In this document: positions 16,875 to 26,197 of the stretch, in pieces | Layout of the letters: every line of letters begins with the position of its first letter | Numbering within the stretch: position 1 is the first letter of the stretch | Source: Ferrimonas gelatinilytica | GTDB taxonomy: Bacteria > Pseudomonadota > Gammaproteobacteria > Enterobacterales > Shewanellaceae | Direction: 5' to 3' | NCBI RefSeq assembly: GCF_039544205.1 | Contig: NZ_BAABLF010000014.1 | Span: 62,001 to 126,000 of the forward strand | DNA length: 64,000 nt | Translations under genes and position numbers: made by a program | The notes under the pieces: model-generated | Told to the model about the DNA's origin: nothing | Seen by the model: the letters and a program-made list of their open reading frames with translations, nothing else | Database searches by the model: none

Positions 16875-19800
16875 TCAATAATGCTCTTCAATGTAACCGT
16901 ACGCCTTGGCGAAAAGGTCTTTGTCTTTGCCTAAGCCAAACTGAGCCAGTGTCACTAGCAGTGCCTTCTGGATTTCGCGCGGGCCACTGTTGGAGTTTTG
17001 CCAGCCTTCAAACCGGGTGGCTTTGACGATCTTGTCGATCTGTTCCACTAAATCGCCGATTAGTTTCGGCGTGGTTTCTGGGCGGGTTTCCAAGAAGAGT
17101 TTGGTTAAGGCCTGCTTGTTGTCCTCTTCGGTCACCACATGCTCGCCGGTTTCGCGCTCGGCTTGTACTGTATCTTTGGCGGCATCTAACAGACCTTTTA
17201 ACCAGTCGATGGCTTTGATCACACCAGCTTCGTAGTCTTGGCGCAGTTTTTCTAAGCGTTCACCCAGCTCGACAAACTTAGGGTCGTTGCTGCCGCGCAG
17301 GCGGCCCATCAAGTCAATTTCCAGGCGTTTTGCGCGCTGCTCTTGCTCTTTATCCGTCAGGGTGAATATTGCGTGCTCATCCATGATCAGCTCGTCGATA
17401 TCATCGCGGATGCGGTTGATGTCGGTATGCTCGTGGATCATCTTGATGGTTTCAGGGCCAAGGGCAGCCCACACCAAAGCGCCGGTTTGGCCGACTGGGC
17501 GCACTGATTCATAGATCTGCGCCAGCCATTTATAGTCTTTGCGATAAGGGGCTAAGAAGGTGTCTGGGTTAATGGCTGACCAAAGCTTGGCTAACACGCC
17601 AAAGCTCGCGGCAAATTCATCGCGTTTTTCATTGGTTGGCAGGCACTCTTGCGCCGCCATAATGCCTTCGAAACCTTCCAAGGTCCGGTCAACACCCGGG
17701 AAGAAGGACAAACATTTATCTAACTGGGCGGGTAATAATTCTTTAAAGGCTTCAATGCCTTCTACCACGCCATCGATTTCTTCCGGGTTGTAGGCCAGCG
17801 CGGTGCGCAGGTTTTCAAACACGCCAAGGTAATCAATGATGAGCCCCATGTCTTTGCGCACATCGTCTGTTTCGTACAAACGGTTGGTGCGGCACATGGC
17901 CTGTAGCAGCGTGTGATCGCGCAGCGGTTTATCTAAGTACATGCAGTAGCAGATTGGCGCGTCAAAGCCGGTAAGTAACTTGGCGGTGACGATGATCAGC
18001 TGCAACGGATGCTTGGGGTCTTTAAAGCTTTCGATTAAGTCTTTCTGGGTTTGGTCTTCGGCATCAATCTGCTGCCAACGCTCAAAATCTGCTTGCTGAA
18101 TCGGCAGTTCTAAATCGTCGTGCCACTTACGCCAGTCTTTATTGAGCTTGTCTTTTTTACCGCCTTCTTCGGTTTTTACGGGTGCTTGGTCGACGTTCAT
18201 CACTACTTCAACGGCATCAAAGCCGAGCTTTTCACCCAGCAAATAGTACATTTGTACGCAGGCATCGCGGTCATACACCACCACCATGCCTTTCATCTTT
18301 TTCGGCTTTACGTGGCTGGTAAAGTGTTCAGCAATATCATTGCTGACGGCGGCCATGCGTTTAGGTGCTTTGAGCATCACCGCTAATTTGCCTGCACGTT
18401 TTGATAGTGCGGCCTTTTCTTCGTCGTCGAGATTATTGTCTTTGGCGAGCTGCTCAAATTCTTGGTTGATGGCATCGCGGTCTACTCGCAGTTCTGCCAA
18501 GCGTGGTTCAAACTTCACCGGGTTAGTGGCGCCATCGCGGATCGACTGCTTGTAGCTGTAGCGGTTCATGTAGCGCCCGGGGTCTTCTTCGGCGCCGAAC
18601 AGCTTGAAGGTATTGCGATCAATACCCGAAATCGGTGTACCGGTTAAACCATAAAAGTGCGCTTGTGGCAGGGCCCAGCGCATTTTCTCGCCCAAGCCAC
18701 CTTCCTGCGTGCGATGAGCTTCGTCCACTAACACAATAATGTTATCGCGGTTATTGAGGCCGTTGGGGTTGCTATCGTCGATCTCGACATCTTTAAACTT
18801 AAAGATGGTGGTAATTAATATGCCACGGCTATCTTGCTCAATATGTTCACCAAGCTTTTTGCAGCTTTGTACTTTGATGAGGTTTTTAACGTCCGCACCG
18901 CCAAAGGTCTCGTTGATTTGGCTGTCCAGGTCGCGGCGGTCGACCACGATCAATACAGTGGGGTTTTTCAGGGCATTGTCACTGCGCAGCATTTTGGCGG
19001 CGTAGAGCATCAGTAAGGATTTACCCGACCCTTGGAAATGCCAGATCAGGCCTTTTTTTGGGTAGCCTTTGCGCACACGCTCGACGATTTGCTTGGCCGC
19101 TTCAAACTGTGGGTAACGCGGCAGAATTTTAATGCGCTTGGGTGGCGTGTTCTTACCGGTTTTAACCGTTGAAAACAGCGCGAAAGATTCCAGAAGCTGC
19201 AATAAGGTTTGCGGGTTTAACAAACCCTCACAGCTATCCAGCACCGATGCCAAGCCGGGCAAAATGTCATCGCGCAGGTCGGTATTGTGCCAAGGACCCC
19301 AATCTTTTGCCCGGGCATTGATGGCACCATAAGCAAAGGTTTTTCCTTCACTGGCAAAACATAGCAGGTTGGGTACAAAGAAGGGTTCAACGTTCTTCCA
19401 GTAGTGCTTTTTACCGCCCATAAAATCGGCGGCGCCGTCTTGCCAAGTCACACTCGGGCGGGTTGCGGTTTTCACTTCGCCCACTACCAAGGGAATACCG
19501 TTCACATAGAGCACAATATCAAAATAGACTTCGGTCGCCGCGATATAGTGCACCTGCTGCGACACCACAAAGTGGTTGTTGTCGATGTTATCGAAATCAA
19601 TCAGGTTGATGGTGATATGGTCGCCATTCTCACCTAAAGGCAAGGTCTTCTCGGCCATTAACCATTCATGAAAATTTTCATTGGCTTTTACCAGGCCAGT
19701 GTGGCGCGCTTCTAGCACCACGCCACGCAGTTTGTAAATCACTTCATCGGCGTAATCTGGTTGCTTGGCAATATCGGGGTTTAACGAACACAACGCGTCT

Positions 19801-19937
19801 TTAAGCCACTCATCAACGAAGATATCCTGCGTTTGCTTGGGCAGGCTCTCACCGTGGCAGTATGTCCACTTTACTCCGCTTAAACCTTTTAAACGGTCGA
19901 TAATTCCATTCTCTGTGACGGTTTGTTCGTTAAACAT
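16875..19937 (-). CDS. hsdR: Type I restriction enzyme, HsdR motor/nuclease subunit
   Basis: A 1020-residue R subunit that translocates DNA using ATP and cuts it at a distance from the recognition site when the site is unmethylated. The PD-(D/E)xK nuclease residues are visible (Asp140, then Glu154-Val-Lys156 in GEVKTA). Walker A is GSGKS at 303-307, the DEAH box is 405-408, and GLTGTPI follows as motif III. The C-terminal helical domain that docks on the methyltransferase makes up the last 250 residues. All key residues seem intact. It is the last gene of the operon, 11 bp after hsdS. Confidence 0.94.
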   Translation of the reverse strand: MFNEQTVTENGIIDRLKGLSGVKWTYCHGESLPKQTQDIFVDEWLKDALCSLNPDIAKQPDYADEVIYKLRGVVLEARHTGLVKANENFHEWLMAEKTLPLGENGDHITINLIDFDNIDNNHFVVSQQVHYIAATEVYFDIVLYVNGIPLVVGEVKTATRPSVTWQDGAADFMGGKKHYWKNVEPFFVPNLLCFASEGKTFAYGAINARAKDWGPWHNTDLRDDILPGLASVLDSCEGLLNPQTLLQLLESFALFSTVKTGKNTPPKRIKILPRYPQFEAAKQIVERVRKGYPKKGLIWHFQGSGKSLLMLYAAKMLRSDNALKNPTVLIVVDRRDLDSQINETFGGADVKNLIKVQSCKKLGEHIEQDSRGILITTIFKFKDVEIDDSNPNGLNNRDNIIVLVDEAHRTQEGGLGEKMRWALPQAHFYGLTGTPISGIDRNTFKLFGAEEDPGRYMNRYSYKQSIRDGATNPVKFEPRLAELRVDRDAINQEFEQLAKDNNLDDEEKAALSKRAGKLAVMLKAPKRMAAVSNDIAEHFTSHVKPKKMKGMVVVYDRDACVQMYYLLGEKLGFDAVEVVMNVDQAPVKTEEGGKKDKLNKDWRKWHDDLELPIQQADFERWQQIDAEDQTQKDLIESFKDPKHPLQLIIVTAKLLTGFDAPICYCMYLDKPLRDHTLLQAMCRTNRLYETDDVRKDMGLIIDYLGVFENLRTALAYNPEEIDGVVEGIEAFKELLPAQLDKCLSFFPGVDRTLEGFEGIMAAQECLPTNEKRDEFAASFGVLAKLWSAINPDTFLAPYRKDYKWLAQIYESVRPVGQTGALVWAALGPETIKMIHEHTDINRIRDDIDELIMDEHAIFTLTDKEQEQRAKRLEIDLMGRLRGSNDPKFVELGERLEKLRQDYEAGVIKAIDWLKGLLDAAKDTVQAERETGEHVVTEEDNKQALTKLFLETRPETTPKLIGDLVEQIDKIVKATRFEGWQNSNSGPREIQKALLVTLAQFGLGKDKDLFAKAYGYIEEHY

Positions 19938-19948
19938 AAGAGAGCCCC

Positions 19949-21103
19949 CTAAAAACTAAATATTTTATTCCTGGTTGATTTTTCTAAAAACATGGTTTTC
20001 TCTAAATTGCACTGAAGCATCAAAATCTCCTCATTCAATATATTGTAATGCTCTAACAGTAAAAGAGACTCATCAGAAAATTTAGGAATTACAAAGGTTC
20101 TTAAGTATTTTAACGGTAGGAACTTCTGGGCATTTCCTGATTGGTTTATTTGTATTTCTCTTTCAAAGATTGGAGATTCGAGGTACATCTTTAACCATGT
20201 AGCTCTTTCTTGATCTCCGCCCATTTTGAATAAAGCGACATTCTTTATGCAAAAATTTGGTGAATCATTGCCAACAATCACAGGTGAACCTATCTTCCCA
20301 ATCATTGCAAACAAAATGTCACCACTTTCTACTGCGCTTCTTTTATTAATTTCGGCAGCAGATGACTCAGAAATTTGATAACAATCTTCAAATAGAATTC
20401 TGTTATCAACCAAGTGCTTTGATGTAACCAAAGGGACTCCATAATCAACCGGGTCTGGCGTATCGTGAGTCCCATCCGTAATTTGCACGCATAAATCTGC
20501 AACAGATTGCATCCCAAATTGCGACATGTGTTGGTTCAGGAGTTTTGTTGAGAATGTTTTTTTAAATTTTACGAAAGATAAATATGCATCAATGGCAGCG
20601 AATTTCGCCAACTCAAGTTTTTTTAAAATATCAAGAAGGATTTTTTGATTTTCTTTTGTCGGGAAGACAAAAGACTGATTTTCAAGCGTTTTCCACTTAA
20701 TTGTTGGTGATAGCGAACCTTCAGAAACCGCTACTGCACGCTCCATAAACGCATCTGACTGCATAAAGAATGGCAGAAATTCAGGTATTACATTTTTAGG
20801 ATTCGCTTCAAGCACCATAGCATGTGCCGAACAAATACAATCCCAGTCTGCCACAGCCACTTTGCGCTGATATGCCCGGCGTTTACCAAAAATAATCTGA
20901 CCTTTTTTGACCAACAGTTTTTGCCCAGCAACATCGCTTGGCACACCATGACGCTTTATTTTTAGGCTATCTGGGTCCAAATGCTCTAGGCCCACATACA
21001 CTTCTAGCTCAGTTTCACTCGGTTCAACACGTTTGGAAATGTGTTTGGCGATATCGCCAAACTTCACCATTTGCCAGCCTTCGGGTAATTGTTGCTCAGT
21101 CAT
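19949..21103 (-). CDS. hsdS: Type I restriction-modification specificity subunit, full length
   Basis: A 384-residue S subunit with two target-recognition domains (about 1-150 and 200-345), each followed by a conserved helix (ENQKILLDILKKLELAKFAAIDAYL near 155-180, and the C-terminal helix from 350). It would place one methyltransferase on each half of a bipartite asymmetric site. The gene is clearly more AT-rich than the two methyltransferase genes before it, as expected where recognition domains are exchanged by recombination. It abuts the upstream methyltransferase stop with no gap. The recognition sequence cannot be read from the protein by eye. Confidence 0.9.
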   Translation of the reverse strand: MTEQQLPEGWQMVKFGDIAKHISKRVEPSETELEVYVGLEHLDPDSLKIKRHGVPSDVAGQKLLVKKGQIIFGKRRAYQRKVAVADWDCICSAHAMVLEANPKNVIPEFLPFFMQSDAFMERAVAVSEGSLSPTIKWKTLENQSFVFPTKENQKILLDILKKLELAKFAAIDAYLSFVKFKKTFSTKLLNQHMSQFGMQSVADLCVQITDGTHDTPDPVDYGVPLVTSKHLVDNRILFEDCYQISESSAAEINKRSAVESGDILFAMIGKIGSPVIVGNDSPNFCIKNVALFKMGGDQERATWLKMYLESPIFEREIQINQSGNAQKFLPLKYLRTFVIPKFSDESLLLLEHYNILNEEILMLQCNLEKTMFLEKSTRNKIFSF

Positions 21104-22657
21104 TTACTGCTCCACCTTGCTAACTTCAGTCTCGGTCGCTCCCGGCGTCCTGCCTTCCGCGACACTAATACTTCCTTGTATGTCGTATCCCAGCTCAGCA
21201 AGGCTGTGGAATAATTTATTGGTCTGCTTTTTCAATTGCACTCGGCTAACTTTCCATGCCTCGATGGCATGCTCAATATCGTGCGCTTCGCCGTTGTTTT
21301 GAGCTTGCACATAAAGCGGAATCGACAGGTTGTAGAGGTTTTCTTTGATGGTGTCGATATCCACCAAAGCAGTAATGTCGCTTTGCTTTTCTGGCGTAAA
21401 GTAAGCCTCGCACAGCACAGCCAAATCTTCATCCGATAAGCGGCTATGGGCGCGCTCTCGGGTAACGTGTTCCACGCCATTGATAAACAACACCTTGTTT
21501 TTCCGCTCGGCGGGTTTATTGCAGTTGAGTACCACCACGCAGGATTCCATAGGCGAGTTGTAAAACAGGTTTGGCCCAAGGCCAATTACCGCTTCGATAA
21601 TGTCGGACTCAATCACCTGTTTACGGATGCTTTGCTCGGAATCACGGAACAAAACGCCATGTGGCCAGAGCATAGCGGCACGGCCAGTATCCGGTTTTAG
21701 GCTTTTGATGATATGGGTGTAAAACGCATAATCGGCACAGCCTTGCGGTGGTACGCCGTAGAGGTTGCGGCCGTATGGGTCAGCGGCAAACTTATCGCGG
21801 TTCCACTTTTTGATGGAGTAAGGCGGGTTAGCAAAAATCACATCAAACTGCTTGAGCTGGTCGTTTTCAATAAACTTGGGCTCGGCCAGGGTGTCACCGC
21901 GCAGCACATCGAACTCTTCAATGTCGTGCAGGAACATATTCATTCGGGCTATCGCCGAAGTGAGCAGGTTTACTTCTTGGCCATAGAGATGTACCGACCT
22001 CCATTCCTCACCGTGAGTACGTAGGTCCATCACGGCATTCAGCAGCATTCCGCCGGTGCCGCAAGTGGGATCGTAAGCCGTTTCACCGGGTTTTAAGCCC
22101 ATAATGCGCGTCATCAGATGCACGACGGTACGATTGGTATAAAACTCAGCAGCGGTGTGGCCGGAATCGTCGGCGAATTTTTTGATTAGGTATTCGTAAG
22201 CCTCACCCAGATCATCCTGAGCGACCGATTTAATCCCCAGCGGAATTTTACTGAAGTGCTCAATTAGATCAGATAGCAGGTGATCGGGCAGGCGTTCTTT
22301 GTTGGTCCACTGGGCATCACCAAACACCCCATGTAAGCGCGGGTTGTTGGCCTCAATTAAACGCAGTGCGTTTTGAATGGCCTCACCAATGTTTTTGCTG
22401 GTGTGGCGCACTTTTTCCCAGCGGGCTTCCTTGGGAATATCAAAACGGTGGAACATGGGCATGGCGGCGTATTCGGCATCACCTTCATGGATTTCCAATG
22501 CTTCGGTGTATTCTTCTAAATACACATCCGACAGGCGCTTATAAAACAGCAGGGGAAAGATGTACTGCTTATAGTCTGAGGCGTCGATTTGGCCGCGTAA
22601 AAACTCGGCGGCCCCCCATAGGAGATCTTCTAGCTTTTTCTTATTCATGGTGCTCAT
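21104..22657 (-). CDS. hsdM: Type I methyltransferase subunit with NPPY motif (predicted m4C)
   Basis: A 517-residue HsdM. The N-terminal helical domain is followed by the SAM-binding motif DPTCGTGG at 196-203 and catalytic motif IV NPPY at 277-280. In the described type I subgroup with two different M subunits, the NPPY member methylates cytosine to N4-methylcytosine and the NPPF partner methylates adenine. Here an NPPF paralogue lies immediately upstream, overlapping by four bases (ATGA), so the pair fits that subgroup. The m4C assignment is a prediction from the motif. The extra C-terminal region (after about 440) may contact S or R. Confidence 0.9.
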   Translation of the reverse strand: MSTMNKKKLEDLLWGAAEFLRGQIDASDYKQYIFPLLFYKRLSDVYLEEYTEALEIHEGDAEYAAMPMFHRFDIPKEARWEKVRHTSKNIGEAIQNALRLIEANNPRLHGVFGDAQWTNKERLPDHLLSDLIEHFSKIPLGIKSVAQDDLGEAYEYLIKKFADDSGHTAAEFYTNRTVVHLMTRIMGLKPGETAYDPTCGTGGMLLNAVMDLRTHGEEWRSVHLYGQEVNLLTSAIARMNMFLHDIEEFDVLRGDTLAEPKFIENDQLKQFDVIFANPPYSIKKWNRDKFAADPYGRNLYGVPPQGCADYAFYTHIIKSLKPDTGRAAMLWPHGVLFRDSEQSIRKQVIESDIIEAVIGLGPNLFYNSPMESCVVVLNCNKPAERKNKVLFINGVEHVTRERAHSRLSDEDLAVLCEAYFTPEKQSDITALVDIDTIKENLYNLSIPLYVQAQNNGEAHDIEHAIEAWKVSRVQLKKQTNKLFHSLAELGYDIQGSISVAEGRTPGATETEVSKVEQ

Positions 22658-24153
22658 AGCTCAAAGCCCTCTTTGATCAACAAAGCTTCGAGCTCTTGTT
22701 CTGCCTGCTCAAGGGCGGCGAGCTTTTGTTGAAAATCTTTGAGTGCTTCTTCCACAGTGATCGTTTCTTCAATCAGGGGCTGTTGCACATAACGGGCGAT
22801 GTTGAGGTTGTAGCCGTTGTCCTCAATGTCGCTCATTGGTACCCAGCGGGCAATGCCTTCGATCTCTTCGGCAGTGGGCCCGCTACGGCGCATGGAGTCA
22901 TAAATCCGGTAAATCTCATCGGCCTGCGTTTCGCTTAGCGTGTTTTGGGCTCGGCCCTTGGTGAAAATGGTTTCGGCATTGACGAACAGCACATGATCGT
23001 GGTGCTCCCGCGGCCGCTGCTTGCGTAGGATCAAAATGCAGGCTGGGATGCCGGTACCGTAGAACAGATTAGAGGCGACGCCCACCACCGCGACTAGCTT
23101 GTTCTCCTTCAAAAGCTGGGTACGTATCTTTCCTTCGGCACCGCTTCGGAACAGAACGCCATGAGGTAGCACAACGGCCATGCGTCCACGCTCGTTCAAA
23201 GAGGCAAACATATGCTGGACCCAAGCGAAATCGCCATTGGTCTTGGGAGCCAATCCGTAATTCGCACGTTGATATGGATCACTTTTCCACTGTTCGAATC
23301 CCCACTCTTTAAGACTGAACGGAGGGTTTGCTATCACACAATCAAAAGTTTCCAGCTGGTCATCTTTTAGAAATTTGGGTTCCCGAAGCGTGTCACCACG
23401 GACGATCTCAAAGTCTTCCTGCCCGTGGAGAAACAGGTTCATTCGTGCAATGGCTTCGGTTGTTAAATTCTTTTCTTGCCCCTTGATTTTTAACCGCCTT
23501 GGGTCGTCACCATTGTCTTTTACATGATGAATGGTTTCTAACAACATACCACCAGTGCCACAGGCCGGATCATAAACACTCTCGTTAGCTTGTGGGTCTA
23601 GGATATTGACCATTAAGCGGACAATGGTTCGTGGGGTATAAAATTCGCCTGCTTTCTTGTTAGCCTTATCGGCAAAGCGTTTTATGAGGTATTCATAGGC
23701 TCGGCCCATGTCATCATCACGCACACTCGATACACCGAGATTAACCTTGTTAAAGTGGTTAAGCAGTGTTGATAGCAGCTCGTCAGAGAGGCGCTCTTTG
23801 TTGGTCCAACTCGCATCGCCGAAAATGCCATGCAATTGTGGATTTGCTAACTCGATACCACGAAATGAATCTTTTAAGGCCTGGCCAATGTCTTTGGTTT
23901 CGGCAAAAACGTCTTTCCAGTGACACTCTTGTGGAATTTGAATGCGGTGAAACATCGAACCGCGAGCCAGTTGCTCGTCACCAACTTGGGCCAATGCATC
24001 GGCAAACTCTTCGTCGTAGACATCACAGATTCGCTTGAAGAAGAGAATAGGAAAAATGTAGGTTTTGTAATCTGAAGCATCGATTGGACCCGTGATGATG
24101 TGGGCCGCGTGCCATAAGTGGGCTTCCAGATCTTTCAATGAAATTAGTGTCAT
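22654..24153 (-). CDS. hsdM: Type I methyltransferase subunit with NPPF motif (predicted m6A)
   Basis: A 499-residue HsdM when started at ATG 24153 (MTLISLKDLEAHLW), which aligns with the N-terminus of its paralogue. The longer frame to 24285 adds 44 residues of no family character and crosses a hairpin. SAM motif I is DPACGTGG at 195-202 and motif IV is NPPF at 276-279, the usual adenine-N6 signature. It resembles the following NPPY subunit along its length (IDASDYKxYIFP, FGDAxWTNKERL, YEYLIKxFAD), so the two arose by duplication. With one S subunit they would form a heterodimeric M1M2S enzyme. Confidence 0.9.
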   Translation of the reverse strand: MTLISLKDLEAHLWHAAHIITGPIDASDYKTYIFPILFFKRICDVYDEEFADALAQVGDEQLARGSMFHRIQIPQECHWKDVFAETKDIGQALKDSFRGIELANPQLHGIFGDASWTNKERLSDELLSTLLNHFNKVNLGVSSVRDDDMGRAYEYLIKRFADKANKKAGEFYTPRTIVRLMVNILDPQANESVYDPACGTGGMLLETIHHVKDNGDDPRRLKIKGQEKNLTTEAIARMNLFLHGQEDFEIVRGDTLREPKFLKDDQLETFDCVIANPPFSLKEWGFEQWKSDPYQRANYGLAPKTNGDFAWVQHMFASLNERGRMAVVLPHGVLFRSGAEGKIRTQLLKENKLVAVVGVASNLFYGTGIPACILILRKQRPREHHDHVLFVNAETIFTKGRAQNTLSETQADEIYRIYDSMRRSGPTAEEIEGIARWVPMSDIEDNGYNLNIARYVQQPLIEETITVEEALKDFQQKLAALEQAEQELEALLIKEGFEL

Positions 24154-24258
24154 AGTTACTCGGCAGTAGAGTGTTGGAGCATATTGTCCTAGCTTATCAT
24201 TCATGCGTAAAAGAGTTGAGCTTCGGGTCATCTGGTTGTCCAGAGCTTTAACGTAGAC

Positions 24259-24292
24259 CGAGGAGGTCCCATGAGCTGAGCCCACCTCCTCG
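24259..24292 (-). terminator. Hairpin between the pseudo-methylase and the active methyltransferase genes
   Basis: Perfect 9-bp arms CGAGGAGGT and ACCTCCTCG enclose a 16-base loop that can pair further. It lies in the only sizeable gap of the operon (24154-24300), just after the pseudo-methylase stop. There is no T-run, so it is more likely an attenuator, pause or RNA-processing site than a strong terminator. One arm includes AGGAGGT, a perfect Shine-Dalgarno sequence on the plus strand only. Confidence 0.5.
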
Positions 24293-24300
24293 CTCCGTCT

Positions 24301-25593
24301 TCATGCAGCGTTCGTCTGAGCAGCAACCTTATCAATCAGATTGGACAACCATTGATGTGACTGTTCTGCTTGGTTTTTTACTTTCGCCAGCTTTGCCAGC
24401 TCTTCAGTTAAAGACAGTCGCGCTACGACAACCTCCTTGGCGAGGTATGCACCAATACTGAGGCTGCCATTGTTGGATTGGATTTCATCGATAGCAACGG
24501 CTTTGAAGCGTTCATCCGCAGTATGTTTTCCTGCTGCGAGTTCCGCGATGAGTTTGACGTCATCCTGGTTGAATGTGCGTTGGTTGCGTTTAGTTGCTCC
24601 GACTTCGCTGGCGTCGACAAAGTGAATTGGTGTATCAACATTTTTTGCTTTACTGAGTACAACTAAGACAGTGGGGATCCCAGTGTTAGTGAGCAGGCCG
24701 CTCGGTAATCCAACAAGAGCTTCGATTAGTCCCAACTCAAGTAGAGCTTGACGCACTTGTGCGTCATAACCGCTTCGGAATAGCCAGCCTTGAGGTAACA
24801 GAATATACGCTCTGCCGTTCGCTTTGAGTTTATCCAGGGCTAGCTGCAGCCAAAGAACGTTTCCTGCGTTTGCCGACATGTTACGTTCCGGCTTAGCAAT
24901 CAGGTAGTTGGCGTCATCCAGTTGACGACGTTGATCGGCGCTGAACTTTTGATTGAGCGGAGGTTCCATCACTACGATGTCCGCGGAGGCGGCTTTCACT
25001 TGTGGCTTGGAAAGGGCATCACCATAGTGGAACTCTGTCTCGGAATCATCAAGCCGGAACAGGCGCGAAGCTAATGTATAGGTACTGAGATCGATCTCTT
25101 CTAAGATTGCTTTTTTAGGCCCTAAATCAGTAACAACACCCCCTAGACCGCAAGCGCCATCATAAACCACCTTGTCGTGACAGTTGCCAATTAGAGCTTT
25201 AAAAAGCATCGTCGTACTGGTGTTGGATGAGCTCTCGCCGTACCGACTTGCTTGTGCAGCAAGATGACGCAGCGGTTTGACTAAGACTTTTTTGTCTTCG
25301 ATATTGGCGAGCCCGTCGACAATAGTTGTCAATGTTTTTGGATCGATATGGCTTGGAGGCGGTGGAGTTACAACATACTCGTTGAGGTCAAACCGTTCGC
25401 TCAGTTCTTGTGATACTTCATGCAGAATGTCGTGGTGGTCTAGCTCAGTCGCTTCGTGGAGCCGTTTAAAGCCTTGAGGGTGTAGTTTGGCAACAACAGC
25501 AATATAAGCGATCAAGTCGATAATGTGATGGACTTCCATTTTACCACGGCCTTGGTCCATGATTTTCAGGAGCATTTCTTTTACTTGTTTCAT
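24301..25593 (-). CDS. Degenerate type I DNA methylase-like protein (EPPL in place of NPPF/Y)
   Basis: A 430-residue protein with an HsdM-like N-terminal helical domain and a Rossmann methyltransferase domain. Motif I is altered to DGACGLGG (145-152), and catalytic motif IV reads EPPL (210-213) where active enzymes have (N/D)PP(F/Y). Later segments (GRAYILLPQGWLFRSGYDAQVRQ and TGIPTVLVVLSK) are well conserved, so the fold is intact. It is probably unable to methylate. It overlaps by ATGA with a half-size specificity subunit upstream. I infer a DNA-binding, non-catalytic M-S complex, possibly a regulator of the operon; an unusual active enzyme is the alternative. Confidence 0.78.
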   Translation of the reverse strand: MKQVKEMLLKIMDQGRGKMEVHHIIDLIAYIAVVAKLHPQGFKRLHEATELDHHDILHEVSQELSERFDLNEYVVTPPPPSHIDPKTLTTIVDGLANIEDKKVLVKPLRHLAAQASRYGESSSNTSTTMLFKALIGNCHDKVVYDGACGLGGVVTDLGPKKAILEEIDLSTYTLASRLFRLDDSETEFHYGDALSKPQVKAASADIVVMEPPLNQKFSADQRRQLDDANYLIAKPERNMSANAGNVLWLQLALDKLKANGRAYILLPQGWLFRSGYDAQVRQALLELGLIEALVGLPSGLLTNTGIPTVLVVLSKAKNVDTPIHFVDASEVGATKRNQRTFNQDDVKLIAELAAGKHTADERFKAVAIDEIQSNNGSLSIGAYLAKEVVVARLSLTEELAKLAKVKNQAEQSHQWLSNLIDKVAAQTNAA

Positions 25594-26195
25594 GCTGCAT
25601 CGCCCATCATCAGATTTTCAATGCATACGTTGGCTACTATTTTTTGCTGTTCAGCGACTGCGATTGCATCTCGGTAGGCGTGATTGCGCGCCCAGAACAA
25701 TTCAGCCACCTTATCTTGCGAAGTCACAGTCGGGACAGGGACAGTGAACTTCTTGATGCTTGCGGCACTGATGTTGGTAACGATTGAACCGGTGCTAAGT
25801 GCAGCTAACTGAGACTGGCCCAGCGGACTATTGAGGTATGCCACCAACACCTCACCGCGTACCTGGCTGGTATCGGGTCGAAGTAGTAAAAAGTTGGCAG
25901 AGGCCACAACATTCTGTTTCGATACTTCTTCACTGATGATGGCTGCACGAGGTGTGCTGCCTTTTGCTAAAAGCACCACATCGCCGGACTGAAGAAGAAA
26001 CTTGCTAGGGTCGCGACCCTCTTTGACGTCAATGGGAACAAGAGCTCCGGATTTTACTTCACCAAGTGGATTGAGTGATGCACCCATTAACAGCTTGTGG
26101 TTGGCGTTTTCAGTTGCTTCTTTGTCAAAAAGAATATTGGTTGCTCCGGTGATGACTTCCCTACAGAGATTACCGATAGTCTGAGTGTTTTTCAT
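25590..26195 (-). CDS. Half-size type I specificity (HsdS-like) subunit
   Basis: A 201-residue protein with a single target-recognition domain (about 1-155; GASLNP, LLQSGDVVLLAKGS and VTNISAASIKKFTVPVP are typical) followed by one helix (about 160-195). Half-S proteins of type I systems dimerise and recognise inverted-repeat bipartite sites. It is the first gene of the restriction operon, and its start codon lies two bases from the nearest promoter repeat element. Its partner is expected to be the degenerate methylase that follows with a four-base overlap. Whether it also pairs with the active M subunits cannot be told from sequence. Confidence 0.82.
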   Translation of the reverse strand: MKNTQTIGNLCREVITGATNILFDKEATENANHKLLMGASLNPLGEVKSGALVPIDVKEGRDPSKFLLQSGDVVLLAKGSTPRAAIISEEVSKQNVVASANFLLLRPDTSQVRGEVLVAYLNSPLGQSQLAALSTGSIVTNISAASIKKFTVPVPTVTSQDKVAELFWARNHAYRDAIAVAEQQKIVANVCIENLMMGDAA

Positions 26196-26197
26196 TG

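Noticed and set aside
16875..26195. Restriction operon considered as BREX or DISARM
   Set aside because: No pglZ, brxC, brxL, drmA/B or phospholipase-D gene; S subunits and an HsdR with type I layout make it a type I system.
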